This document shows, in pieces, positions 24,751 through 33,089 of a DNA stretch of 35,477 bases (the stretch's first letter is position 1; each line of letters opens with the position of its first letter). The translations under genes were made by a program, and so were the position numbers. Source of the stretch: Xenorhabdus khoisanae (GTDB taxonomy: Bacteria; Pseudomonadota; Gammaproteobacteria; Enterobacterales; Enterobacteriaceae); the NCBI RefSeq assembly GCF_001037465.1, contig NZ_LFCV01000068.1:1-35477 (forward strand), written 5' to 3'. A model generated the notes under the pieces. That model had not been told where the DNA came from, did no database searches, and saw nothing but the letters and a program-made list of their open reading frames with translations.

Positions 24751-25668
24751 TTATTTAACTGCAAACACAGCAAAATCTTCGGCCAGATCGGTATTAGGGA
24801 ATATTTCCCGACATTCCGCCAATAACCGAGGGCACTCTTCGATACCATAGCGCCCGCTGATATGTGTGGCGATGAAGTGTTTTACTTTTGCATCTCGTGC
24901 CAGTGCTGCGGCTTGTTTGGTGGTGGAATGCCCACGTTCATTGGCTTTTGCGGCGAAGGCATCTTCTAGTGTGATTTCATGCACCATTACATCAACATTG
25001 GCGGCCAGTTTCAGGGCTTCCGACGTGGGTTCGGTATCCCCGAAAATCGCCAGTGATTTGCCACGAATCGGTGTACCTAAATAATCTTTCCCACAAATTA
25101 TGCGCCCATCTTCCAGTGTTACCGTGCCACCTTGTTTTAACGTCTGCATCCACGGGCCACGGGGAATGCCATCCTGATTCAATCTTTCGGCATCAAGTGC
25201 GCCGGGTTTATCGTGTTCCTCAATCCGGTAACCATAACATTCCACTCGGTGGTTCAGGGCATAAGCGGTGACTTTGAGTTCACCATCATCAAACAGTTGT
25301 CCAGATTGAACTTCGATAATTTCCAGTGGGTAAGTCAGGAAAGAGCTGCTCATCTGCAATGCAGTTTCCACAAACTGACGTATGCCTGTTGGCCCATATA
25401 AAGTGAGGGGATCGGTGGAACCGCCCATCGAACGGCTGCACAGTAATCCGGGTAAACCGAAGATATGATCGCCATGCAGGTGAGTGATAAAAATTTTCTC
25501 CAGTTTAGATATCTTGATGGGGGAATGAAGGATCTGGTGTTGCGTTCCCTCACCACAATCAAACATCCATAATGCGTTGCGGATGCCCTGTAAATCGAGT
25601 ATCAGGCTGGTGACATTGCGCTCTTTGGTGGGAATACCGGCGCTGGTGCCTAAGAATTTCAGTTCCAT
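24751..25668 (-). CDS. rnz: Ribonuclease BN/Z (tRNA 3' processing)
   Basis: A 305-residue ElaC-type metallo-beta-lactamase RNase. The N-terminal [18 protein letters not shown], the zinc motif [14 protein letters not shown] near residue 63, FGDTEPT and the C-terminal [19 protein letters not shown] are all as in E. coli Rbn. It trims tRNA 3' ends. It lies 31 bases downstream of rtcR on the same strand and may share its transcript. That would put two RNA-processing enzymes beside a regulator of RNA repair. Confidence 0.95.
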   Translation of the reverse strand: MELKFLGTSAGIPTKERNVTSLILDLQGIRNALWMFDCGEGTQHQILHSPIKISKLEKIFITHLHGDHIFGLPGLLCSRSMGGSTDPLTLYGPTGIRQFVETALQMSSSFLTYPLEIIEVQSGQLFDDGELKVTAYALNHRVECYGYRIEEHDKPGALDAERLNQDGIPRGPWMQTLKQGGTVTLEDGRIICGKDYLGTPIRGKSLAIFGDTEPTSEALKLAANVDVMVHEITLEDAFAAKANERGHSTTKQAAALARDAKVKHFIATHISGRYGIEECPRLLAECREIFPNTDLAEDFAVFAVK

Positions 25669-25699
25669 ATTATTGTTCTCCTAATGATGTTGAATACTT

Positions 25700-27274
25700 T
25701 TAATATTGAATACTGTCCCAATCCAAACCGAATCGGGCAAGGTACTTGCGTAATCTATCGGCATCATTGGGTTGTTTTTTATGTTGGCGGGAAACGGCGA
25801 ATAGCTTGCGACCAGCTTCCGATAAGCTGTTGGATTCACGGCAGACTTTAATCACCGTTTCCAACTGTTGGCGGTCAAACAGATCAATTTCTGGCAGATG
25901 ATTCGGCAGCGGGGAAGATTGCTCTTGTCCGTGCCAATTCTGCTTGAGCCGTGTGATTTCTTCTTCAACTAAATAGTGGTTGATACGCCCATTTTCGGCA
26001 AATGTTGCCATCCGAGCGACGGATGCACTGAGTTCACGAAAATTTCCCCGCCATTGCGCCTGTTCCGAACAGGCAAAACGCAGGTAAATTTGCCGCGCCT
26101 CTTTATCAAAGCGAACTTGCGTTTGTTGCATTTGTGCATAACGGGCAAGTTCATAATCGATGTTGGGTTCAATATCTTCTCGGCGTTGCGCCAAACCGGG
26201 CAGTTGATAAGTCCACATATTGATACGGGCGTATAAATCTTCGCGGAATTTTCCCTGAGCCACCCAATCACGCAGGTCGCGGTGTGTACCGGCAATTAAC
26301 TGAAAATCACTGTAGACTTCCTTATCCGAACCATAAGGCAGGAAGCTTTTTTCTTCGATGGCTTTCAGCAGCATCGCTTGTTCATCCAACCCCAATTCTG
26401 CCACTTCGTCAAGAAACAGAATGCCGCCATCGGCTTCACGCAGCAGCCCGGTGCGTGGTTGAATCGCGCCTGTAAATGCGCCTTTGACGTGACCAAATAA
26501 CGTCGACATCGCATTATCGCCGCGTAAGGTCGCGCAGTTGACCTCCACAAATCGCCCGCTGATTAAATGGCGTGATTGCCGTAACTGATAAATCCGGCGT
26601 GCGAGAAAGGATTTTCCTGCACCCGTTGGCCCTGTCAGCAGAATGGGAGCGGTGGAGCGCAAGGCCACACGTTCAACTTGGTCGATCAGGCGGTTGAAAT
26701 TGGCGTTGCGCGTAGCGATGCCTGATTTCAAGAATGCGACCTGTTCCTGTTGCTCACGAAGAAAACGGCTGGTCAGCGTGGTATAGCGACTGAGATCTAA
26801 ATCGATAATCGTATAAACGCCTTCGGGATGGCTTTCGCGATCGTTATTTTTGGGGGAAGTCTGGAGTAACTGGGCAGGCAGATAGCGGGCTTCAGTCAGC
26901 AGGAACCAGCAAATCTGGGCAACGTGAGTACCCGTTGTGATATGTACCAGATACTCTTCGTTTTCAATATCGAAAGGGTAACGAACGGAGAAATCGAGCA
27001 AGGCGGTATAAACTTCTTCAAAATCCCATGGATCTTCGATTTGAATTTCGTTCAATACCACTTTTGTCTGCGGTGAAACGTGCTCAACATCCTCTTTAAC
27101 CCTTTCTGCCAATACGTAATCATGGGTTTGGTAGAGCAATTCCAGTTTATCAATCGGTAACTCTGGCTGTTGGCACATCCCAATGGTAGGACGCCATTTT
27201 GTCCAGCGATTGGCTTTCTTACCCCGCCTGTCTAATGTTGTACCCAAAATGCCAATGGCAACTCTGCGTTTCAT
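25700..27274 (-). CDS. rtcR: RtcR, CARF-domain sigma-54 activator of RNA repair
   Basis: 524 residues, near the 532 of E. coli RtcR. The N-terminal CARF domain (about 1-180; GILGTTLDRRGKKANRW, EYLVHITTGTHVAQICW) senses RNA ends. The AAA+ domain follows with Walker A GPTGAGKS, the sigma-54 contact loop GAFTGA and Walker B ILFLDEVAEL, then a C-terminal DNA-binding helix-turn-helix. The start is MKRRVAIGIL at 27274; upstream residues of the open frame are not in the family. Divergent from rtcB. Confidence 0.95.
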   Translation of the reverse strand: MKRRVAIGILGTTLDRRGKKANRWTKWRPTIGMCQQPELPIDKLELLYQTHDYVLAERVKEDVEHVSPQTKVVLNEIQIEDPWDFEEVYTALLDFSVRYPFDIENEEYLVHITTGTHVAQICWFLLTEARYLPAQLLQTSPKNNDRESHPEGVYTIIDLDLSRYTTLTSRFLREQQEQVAFLKSGIATRNANFNRLIDQVERVALRSTAPILLTGPTGAGKSFLARRIYQLRQSRHLISGRFVEVNCATLRGDNAMSTLFGHVKGAFTGAIQPRTGLLREADGGILFLDEVAELGLDEQAMLLKAIEEKSFLPYGSDKEVYSDFQLIAGTHRDLRDWVAQGKFREDLYARINMWTYQLPGLAQRREDIEPNIDYELARYAQMQQTQVRFDKEARQIYLRFACSEQAQWRGNFRELSASVARMATFAENGRINHYLVEEEITRLKQNWHGQEQSSPLPNHLPEIDLFDRQQLETVIKVCRESNSLSEAGRKLFAVSRQHKKQPNDADRLRKYLARFGLDWDSIQY

Positions 27275-27420
27275 TGTTTTCTCTTTTTGATTATCTAAAT
27301 TTATAAACAACGATATAGAAAGATAAGAAATTTAAACTGTAAAAACAATCATCAAAAATGAATGAAAATAAAAACAATTATTTTTCAAATAGATAAAAAA
27401 TATTTCTGTCTTTTTTCAAT

Positions 27421-27438
27421 GTTGGCACGCAATTGGCA
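27421..27438 (+). promoter_or_regulatory. Sigma-54 promoter of rtcB
   Basis: TTGGCACGCAATTGGCA holds GG (27424-27425) and GC (27436-27437) with exactly ten bases between, the invariant -24/-12 spacing. The start of transcription should be near 27449. The AT-rich 27300-27410 is suited to IHF bending and RtcR sites. The mRNA leader has a small GTTTAG/CTAAAC hairpin (27469-27488). Confidence 0.88.
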
Positions 27439-27517
27439 ATAACTACAATCAAATTTCAGTATATGGCGGTTTAGATCAAGTTCTAAACGGATTGGTACAA
27501 ATTAAAGGAGAACAAAA

Positions 27518-28744
27518 ATGACAACCAACGATTATAACTTATTAGTGCAAGAGAATGGCGCGCCAGTGAAAATGTGGACAAATGGCGTGCCGGTTGATCC
27601 TAAAGCCATTATCCAGTTGCAGAATACGGCCAGGATGCCTTTCGTTTTCAAGCATCTGGCGGTAATGCCGGATGTCCATGTCGGTAAAGGTTCTACGATT
27701 GGTAGTGTGATCCCGACACGTGGTGCGATTATCCCGGCTGCGGTTGGGGTGGATATCGGTTGTGGAATGATTGCGGTGCGGACTTCGCTGGTGGCCTCTG
27801 ATTTACCGGATAGCCTGTTGAATATCCGCCATGCTATTGAAGCCGCAGTACCGCATGGGCGTACCGTAAACCGTGGAGGACGCGATAAAGGTTCCTGGAA
27901 TAAAACGCCGGAGATTGTGGATCAACGCTGGGGGACGTTGGCGGATGGATTTAAGCGTATTACCGACAAATACCCCAACTTGTTGAATACCAATAACCAT
28001 CATCATTTAGGAACGTTGGGAACAGGGAACCATTTTATCGAGTTATGCCTTGATGAAGCGGATCGCGTTTGGGTGATGCTACATAGCGGTTCCCGTGGTG
28101 TCGGTAACGCCATCGGCAACTTATTTATCACTCTGGCGCAGAAAGATATGCAGCAGCATATCTCTAACCTGCCTGATCGCGATTTGGCGTATTTCGAGGA
28201 AGGAAGCCGCTATTTTGACGATTATATGGAAGCGGTAGGTTGGGCGCAGGATTATGCTCGCCAGAACCGGGAAGTGATGATGCACCGCGTGCTTGAAGCG
28301 TTGTCTCGCGAAATCCCAAAACCTTTTACAACACAGCAGGAAGCGGTGAATTGTCACCATAACTACGTGCAGCGTGAACAGCATTACGGTGAAGAGGTTT
28401 TGGTAACTCGTAAAGGTGCGGTATCTGCCCGTAAAGGCCAAATGGGGATCATTCCAGGGTCGATGGGTGTGAAAAGCTATATCGTCCGAGGTCTTGGAAA
28501 CGAGGAGAGCTTTTGCTCATGTAGTCACGGCGCAGGCCGGGTGATGAGCCGTACTGAGGCAAAAAAACGCTTTACCGTAAGCGATCAACGGCGTGCAACG
28601 GCGCATGTGGAATGCCGTAAAGATAGCGATGTGATCGATGAAATTCCAATGGCGTATAAGGATATTGACGCTGTAATGGAAGCGCAATCATCGCTGGTGG
28701 AAATCGTGCATACCTTGCGTCAGGTGGTATGCGTAAAAGGATAA
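27518..28744 (+). CDS. rtcB: RNA-splicing ligase RtcB
   Basis: A 408-residue ligase joining 2',3'-cyclic-phosphate or 3'-phosphate ends to 5'-OH with GTP and Mn2+. Metal and guanylylation motifs are VGVDIGCGMIAV near residue 77, LGTGNHFIEL, MLHSGSRGVG and the catalytic histidine in CSCSHGAGRVMSR. AAAGGAGAA precedes the ATG. Unlike E. coli it is followed not by rtcA (the RNA 3'-phosphate cyclase) but by kptA. Confidence 0.96.
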   Translation: MTTNDYNLLVQENGAPVKMWTNGVPVDPKAIIQLQNTARMPFVFKHLAVMPDVHVGKGSTIGSVIPTRGAIIPAAVGVDIGCGMIAVRTSLVASDLPDSLLNIRHAIEAAVPHGRTVNRGGRDKGSWNKTPEIVDQRWGTLADGFKRITDKYPNLLNTNNHHHLGTLGTGNHFIELCLDEADRVWVMLHSGSRGVGNAIGNLFITLAQKDMQQHISNLPDRDLAYFEEGSRYFDDYMEAVGWAQDYARQNREVMMHRVLEALSREIPKPFTTQQEAVNCHHNYVQREQHYGEEVLVTRKGAVSARKGQMGIIPGSMGVKSYIVRGLGNEESFCSCSHGAGRVMSRTEAKKRFTVSDQRRATAHVECRKDSDVIDEIPMAYKDIDAVMEAQSSLVEIVHTLRQVVCVKG

Positions 28745-28772
28745 GTATCAAGAAGTAGGAAAAATGGAATAA

Positions 28773-28934
28773 ATGGAAAATGAGGCAGAATATGGCCCGC
28801 GTAAACCGAGAGTTCATGCTTTTATTGAGTCGGAATTGGATGAAACGTTGACATTTTCATCGTCAACTATAAGGAATTCAGATTACCAGGTGAAAACATG
28901 GATAAAGTCGATACTAAGATCAGTAAGTTTTTAA
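28773..28934 (+). CDS. Small ORF between rtcB and kptA
   Basis: An ATG at 28773 with AGTAGGA 13 bases upstream opens 53 codons ([17 protein letters not shown]...) and ends inside kptA in another frame. The first 40 residues look protein-like. No family is recognised. It may be a small protein, a coupling ORF that brings ribosomes to kptA, or the scar of a lost gene. Confidence 0.25.
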   Translation: MENEAEYGPRKPRVHAFIESELDETLTFSSSTIRNSDYQVKTWIKSILRSVSF

Positions 28935-29443
28935 GTTACGTATTGCGCCATCAACCGGAATCCATTGGCTTAATGTTGGATAGTGAAGGATGGGCGGATA
29001 TCGGCACACTGATAAAATGTGCCTCTAAGCACGGTAAGCGATTGAACCCTACGCTGATTGAGAACATTGTCGATAGCAATGACAAAAAACGGTTTGCCAT
29101 ATCAGAAGATCAAAAGCGCATCAGAGCAGTACAGGGGCACTCTACTAAGCTGGTGGATATTGGCTATCAAGAAAAAATCCCGCCAGTGATTTTGTACCAC
29201 GGTACTGCCACCCGTTTTTTGGATTCCATTTTTAAACAAGGTTTAGTGGCGGGAACACGCCACTACGTGCATTTATCGGCAGATCAATCCACTGCGACCA
29301 AAGTGGGGCAGCGTCATGGCAAAGTAGTTATCTTAAAAATTGAAGCCCAGTTGATGTATGAACAAGGTTTCAAGTTTCATCAGGCGGATAATGGCGTTTG
29401 GTTGACAAAATCCGTGCCTGTTGAATATATGTGTATTATTTAG
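28898..29443 (+). CDS. kptA: RNA 2'-phosphotransferase KptA/Tpt1
   Basis: 181 residues of the Tpt1 family, which moves an internal RNA 2'-phosphate to NAD+, giving ADP-ribose-1'',2''-cyclic phosphate. The N-terminal winged-helix lobe has [18 protein letters not shown] and GWADIGTLI. The ADP-ribosyltransferase-like lobe has [26 protein letters not shown] and the final [13 protein letters not shown]. It lies 153 bases after rtcB on the same strand with no terminator visible between, so it is probably transcribed from the RtcR-controlled promoter. Confidence 0.92.
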   Translation: MDKVDTKISKFLSYVLRHQPESIGLMLDSEGWADIGTLIKCASKHGKRLNPTLIENIVDSNDKKRFAISEDQKRIRAVQGHSTKLVDIGYQEKIPPVILYHGTATRFLDSIFKQGLVAGTRHYVHLSADQSTATKVGQRHGKVVILKIEAQLMYEQGFKFHQADNGVWLTKSVPVEYMCII

Positions 29444-29491
29444 CATTTTAAGTAAGCTAATTTTTACCCTGCTTTTACTTCGGAGATAAAC

Positions 29492-30115
29492 ATGACAGTC
29501 ATGGATTCCCTGCTTGCATTCACTGTAGCGGCGACGTTACTCACATTGACCCCGGGTCTGGATACAGCACTTGTTTTGAGAACCGCAACAGCGGAAGGGA
29601 GTAAAAAAGCCTTTCAAGCGGCGCTTGGCATTAATGCGGGTTGTTTCATTTGGGGAGCAATGGTGGCATTTGGTCTTGGCACATTGATTGCTGTATCAGA
29701 GCTGGCATTTAACATATTGAAATGGTGTGGTGCGCTGTATTTATGCTGGTTGGGAATTCAAATGATTTGGCATCCTAAAAAGGATCTTGGTGGAGAGGTT
29801 TCTCCTTCGGTTAAAAGCCATAATTGGTTTATCAGAGGGATGTTGGGTAATGTTCTCAACCCGAAAATGGGCGTATTTTATGTTTCATTCCTGCCCCAGT
29901 TTATCCCCCAAGGGCACTCAGCTATTTTATGGACTTTCAGTTTGGTCACGATCCATGTATTGCTTGGCACATTGTGGTCACTGTCATTGATTTACGCCAC
30001 ACGTCCTCTTTCCCATCTATTACGTCGTGAAAACGTGATTAAGTGGATGAATCGCGCAACAGGCGGGCTATTTTTGTTTTTTGCGTTTAAATTGGTGTTG
30101 AGTAGTCGGCGGTAA
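29492..30115 (+). CDS. LysE/RhtB family amino acid exporter
   Basis: 207 residues with about six membrane segments. The N-terminal TLTPGLDTALVLRTATAEG is the family signature (normally PGP), followed by ALGINAGCFIWG and GMLGNVLNPKMGVFYVSFLPQF. It probably exports an amino acid or related small molecule. CGGAG precedes the ATG. A strong hairpin follows at 30163. The true substrate is unknown. Confidence 0.88.
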   Translation: MTVMDSLLAFTVAATLLTLTPGLDTALVLRTATAEGSKKAFQAALGINAGCFIWGAMVAFGLGTLIAVSELAFNILKWCGALYLCWLGIQMIWHPKKDLGGEVSPSVKSHNWFIRGMLGNVLNPKMGVFYVSFLPQFIPQGHSAILWTFSLVTIHVLLGTLWSLSLIYATRPLSHLLRRENVIKWMNRATGGLFLFFAFKLVLSSRR

Positions 30116-30162
30116 TTGTAGTGAGTGCGTATTAACATATCCAAATGTCTTTTTTTATACCC

Positions 30163-30195
30163 AGCTCACTTGAATTGCGTATTTTCAAGTGAGCT
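30163..30195 (+). terminator. Terminator after the LysE-type gene
   Basis: AGCTCACTTGAA pairs perfectly with TTCAAGTGAGCT around nine bases, followed by TTATT. The T-run is weak on this strand, but the 12-bp stem 48 bases after the stop fits a terminator. Confidence 0.65.
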
Positions 30196-30313
30196 TTATT
30201 CCCACAGGAAGATAGAAGGTTACGGTATATCGGAGAAATTTGTCTAGGGGCGCCATTTTAGCCATGAAGATTGGGGTTGTAAAGGAAACGATTTGTTCAA
30301 ATATTATACTTGA

Positions 30314-30347
30314 GTACTTATTATTGTACATGTACAATAATAAGTAC
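30314..30347. promoter_or_regulatory. YefM-YoeB operator, 34-bp perfect palindrome
   Basis: The 34 bases from GTACTTATTATT to AATAATAAGTAC are fully self-complementary, centred between 30330 and 30331, with the core TGTACATGTACA. TGTACA is the core half-site recognised by YefM in E. coli. It lies 24 bases before the yefM start and should overlap the promoter for conditional autorepression. Confidence 0.85.
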
Positions 30348-30370
30348 GTAAGCATTATGAGGTAATGACC

Positions 30371-30625
30371 ATGAATGTTATGAGCTATTCAGCATTTCGA
30401 ACTCATTTAGCCAGTACCCTAGATAAAGTGAACGACGATCATCAACCAGTCATGATCACTCGTCAGAATGGTAAACCAGCGGTTGTACTCAGTTTGGAAG
30501 ATTTTCGAGCTTATGAAGAGACTGCCTATTTGATGGCAAGTCCTAAAAATGCAGCTCGCTTAAACCAAGCTATTGCAGAAGTGGAAAGCGCTAAAACCCT
30601 CGAAAAAGGCTTGCTGGAAGAATGA
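30371..30625 (+). CDS. yefM: Antitoxin YefM (Phd/YefM family)
   Basis: 84 residues. The N-terminal DNA-binding part includes MSYSAFRTHLASTLDKV, then PVMITRQNGKPAVVLSLEDF and EETAYLMASPKNAARL; the acidic C-terminus wraps the toxin. ATG 30371 is preferred because GAGG lies eight bases upstream; ATG 30365 would add two residues. It overlaps yoeB by four bases. Confidence 0.92.
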   Translation: MNVMSYSAFRTHLASTLDKVNDDHQPVMITRQNGKPAVVLSLEDFRAYEETAYLMASPKNAARLNQAIAEVESAKTLEKGLLEE

Positions 30626-30876
30626 TTCTATCTTGGGCAGAAACTGCATGGGAAGATTATCTTTATTGGCAACAAACCGATAAAAAAACCCTAAAACGCA
30701 TTAATACCCTTATTAGGGATATCGCACGGCAGCCCTTTGATGGTCTGGGTGATCCTGAGCCCTTAAAGCACAACTGGTCAGGATACTGGTCTAGGCGGAT
30801 TGATCGCGAGCATCGTCTAGTTTACAAGGTTACAGACACAGCAATAGTTATTGTGCAATGTCGCTATCACTATTAA
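30622..30876 (+). CDS. yoeB: Toxin YoeB, ribosome-dependent mRNA endonuclease
   Basis: 84 residues, same length as E. coli YoeB. Conserved segments are DYLYWQQTDKKTLKRIN, DPEPLKHNWSGYWSRRID and the C-terminal EHRLVYKV...CRYHY. The catalytic glutamate, arginine and histidine of YoeB all have counterparts, so it looks active. Coupled to yefM by an ATGA overlap. Confidence 0.95.
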   Translation: MILSWAETAWEDYLYWQQTDKKTLKRINTLIRDIARQPFDGLGDPEPLKHNWSGYWSRRIDREHRLVYKVTDTAIVIVQCRYHY

Positions 30877-30921
30877 TTTTATACGCCGAAATTTTCCCAT
30901 CCGAATATCCAAAATAAACAC

Positions 30922-30952
30922 GCGCAATCGACTACCTCCGATACGATTGCGC
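30922..30952. terminator. Hairpin between yoeB and the biosynthetic operon
   Basis: GCGCAATCG and CGATTGCGC form a perfect 9-bp stem with a 13-base loop. It lies between convergent yoeB and the ligase gene, so a bidirectional terminator is likely, though no T-run is seen. Confidence 0.5.
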
Positions 30953-31007
30953 TGTGACAGGCAAGCAGTCTATTCCAAGCCTATTTAAATAGGTTCCCGC
31001 CCCCAAA

Positions 31008-32285
31008 CTATCCCTTTTTCCTGATAATCCGACGGCGTTTATTAAACAGATCCGGCGATATTGCCTGTGATACACACTGCCATTCAATTTTATCTACATT
31101 GACGCCCTGTTTGGCGAAATAGTCCGTCAAGGCGGACTGGCATTGTTGAAGGATCGCAATATCGCAATCTCCTTCCAAGCGCAGTAATAAATCCGTCTGT
31201 GTCAGCCGATAATCACTGGTCAGTGGCAATGTATTGGCAATGATCCGCGAACAGGGATCGGCAAAAATACTCACGTTTCCGCCATCATGCGCTGGCAAAA
31301 TCAGCTGATCATCACTGCGCCCTTCAATACGCTCTATCGCCAATGCCGGATTGCCACAAGCACACGGGGTTTTCTTCACTACCAAAATATCGTCAAGCTG
31401 ATAACGCACAATAGGTTGAGTTTCCCGCGTGAAATCCGTGATGATCGGGTTAAAACGTGATTCATCGATCCATTTCGGCTCAATATGAAGAAATTCTTCG
31501 TTAAGATGTAGCGTTCCATGTGGGCAAGTACACGCCAGAAAACCTTCCGTTGCCTGATAAACCTCTCCCACTTCCCGAAACACATTCTCTAATAATTGGC
31601 GATCTTGTGGTTCCAGCACTTCTGCCGCCGAAATCACTTTCGTTGGCGATAATGACACCTCTCCTTGCTGGATCTTCAATGCCAGCGCCCGCAAAACTTG
31701 AGCGGGCGCAACAACGATAGTGGGCTGGTATTCCACCAGCGCTTGCACCTGCTGATTAAAGTCAGCAAACAAATCAAAAAAACGGAAAGATATCCAACGA
31801 TTCTGCACACTATCGTAAAGGTTATTTCCCGCCCGTAAAAACAGTGCAACACGCTCTCCGTGAAATAAACCGTTTGGCAGCATTTTGGCAAGCATTGTGC
31901 CCGCCCAAATGCTCCGCTCTTTAGGGCTGATAACAAAAATACCCCGCTGTCCTGACGTCCCTGACGACATCCCGACACTGTATTTACCCACCGTCGGCTT
32001 AAAATTTCGTGACTGCTCACTCAACCGCGCGCATTCCAACAATTCATCACGCTTAAGACCCGCCGTATTCATCTGGTCGAAGTTTTCCATCATGATGGCT
32101 TTATTCATCAGCGGATATTCCGCCAACGGTAAATCAGCATATGAGGAAAAATAAGGACTTTTCGTCAGCACATTGCGCCGAAATGACGCTAATTCCCTCG
32201 ATTGATGCTGTTCAAGCTGCTGGCGGCTGGAAAATTTCCATTGTTTCCTGGCACGCCAATAGTACCAAAGCGTTTTGAGTATCAT
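31008..32285 (-). CDS. PaaK/CapK-like adenylate-forming ligase (F390 synthetase-related)
   Basis: 425 residues of the phenylacetate-CoA ligase-like branch of AMP-forming enzymes. The P-loop motif MSSGTSGQRGIF is at about 106-117, YQATEGFLACTCPHG holds the aromatic binding site, and YQLDDILVV and the C-terminal RIEGRSDDQL fit the hinge region. Cysteines in ACTC and PCACG may bind zinc, as seen in relatives. It would activate a carboxylic acid as the acyl-AMP. It is the last gene of the four-gene operon and overlaps the MBL gene by ATGA. Confidence 0.8.
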   Translation of the reverse strand: MILKTLWYYWRARKQWKFSSRQQLEQHQSRELASFRRNVLTKSPYFSSYADLPLAEYPLMNKAIMMENFDQMNTAGLKRDELLECARLSEQSRNFKPTVGKYSVGMSSGTSGQRGIFVISPKERSIWAGTMLAKMLPNGLFHGERVALFLRAGNNLYDSVQNRWISFRFFDLFADFNQQVQALVEYQPTIVVAPAQVLRALALKIQQGEVSLSPTKVISAAEVLEPQDRQLLENVFREVGEVYQATEGFLACTCPHGTLHLNEEFLHIEPKWIDESRFNPIITDFTRETQPIVRYQLDDILVVKKTPCACGNPALAIERIEGRSDDQLILPAHDGGNVSIFADPCSRIIANTLPLTSDYRLTQTDLLLRLEGDCDIAILQQCQSALTDYFAKQGVNVDKIEWQCVSQAISPDLFNKRRRIIRKKG

Positions 32286-33088
32286 TCCAAATCTCCCTCA
32301 TGACATAGCTGGATAGGAACCTGCTTTTGGTCAATCTGGTGCAGCTTATTTAACGTCTCATAATAGGCACGGCTATCATCCATAATGATATTCGCCAACC
32401 GTGCCGGCCCACGCAATTCACGATAGTTACTCGGTGACCATGCCGCATCGCCCGCCAACACTATCCAGCCTTGTTCAGTCAATACACAGAGGCCAAGATG
32501 CCCCGCCGCATGACCGGGCAGCGGTACAATAAACATCTGTTTCTGGCTATCCGGCACGGCATACCCTTCGCCCAATACCGCCAATTCTTCTGGCAACGGA
32601 CAAGCTTCAAACCCTTCATAAAAACTGACTCTGGATTCAAAATCATCAGGAATTAATCCCCGTACAAATGCCCTTTTCAGCGCAGCGATACCCCGTAAAT
32701 TGCGGGTCTGCTGCCAGCCTTCTCCCGAACAGATAAATTTGGATTGAGGAAAATCCCGCAATCCAGCAATATGATCACCATGAAAATGAGAAATGATGAT
32801 GCCATCAATATCATGGGGTTGAATGCCTTCCTCTTTCAGTTGCATCACCAACGAATCTTTGGTGTCAAAATAGACCGGCGTGACAGTGCGATAAAACCGA
32901 ATAACCCCACTGCGGGTATGATCGTAAAAATGGCTGGCATATCCGGTATCAAGCAGCCAGCGCTTGTCATTGCACTCCAACAGCCACGCACGGGCAGGGA
33001 ATTTACATACGCGGAGACTTGCACCTTTTAGTGCCACGCAACCGGGATGGGTACAATATCCCACTTCAAAAACACGCATCTTAACCAT
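32282..33088 (-). CDS. Metallo-beta-lactamase-fold hydrolase
   Basis: 268 residues. The zinc-binding HFHGDH is at about 101-106, a second histidine in PGHAAGHLG, and the bridging aspartate in LAGDAAW. The layout (zinc ligands and length) resembles AHL-lactonase-like MBL enzymes. In this operon it sits where ole clusters have the alpha/beta hydrolase OleB, so it may act on a lactone or thioester intermediate (inference). ATG 33088 starts one base after the stop of the SDR gene; ATG 33079 is a possible alternative. Confidence 0.82.
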   Translation of the reverse strand: MVKMRVFEVGYCTHPGCVALKGASLRVCKFPARAWLLECNDKRWLLDTGYASHFYDHTRSGVIRFYRTVTPVYFDTKDSLVMQLKEEGIQPHDIDGIIISHFHGDHIAGLRDFPQSKFICSGEGWQQTRNLRGIAALKRAFVRGLIPDDFESRVSFYEGFEACPLPEELAVLGEGYAVPDSQKQMFIVPLPGHAAGHLGLCVLTEQGWIVLAGDAAWSPSNYRELRGPARLANIIMDDSRAYYETLNKLHQIDQKQVPIQLCHEGDLE

Positions 33089-33089
33089 T

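Noticed and set aside
30264-30290. MKIGVVKET reading frame resembling the start of alanine dehydrogenase or PntA
   Set aside because: Only nine residues match before the frame becomes random; too short to call a remnant.
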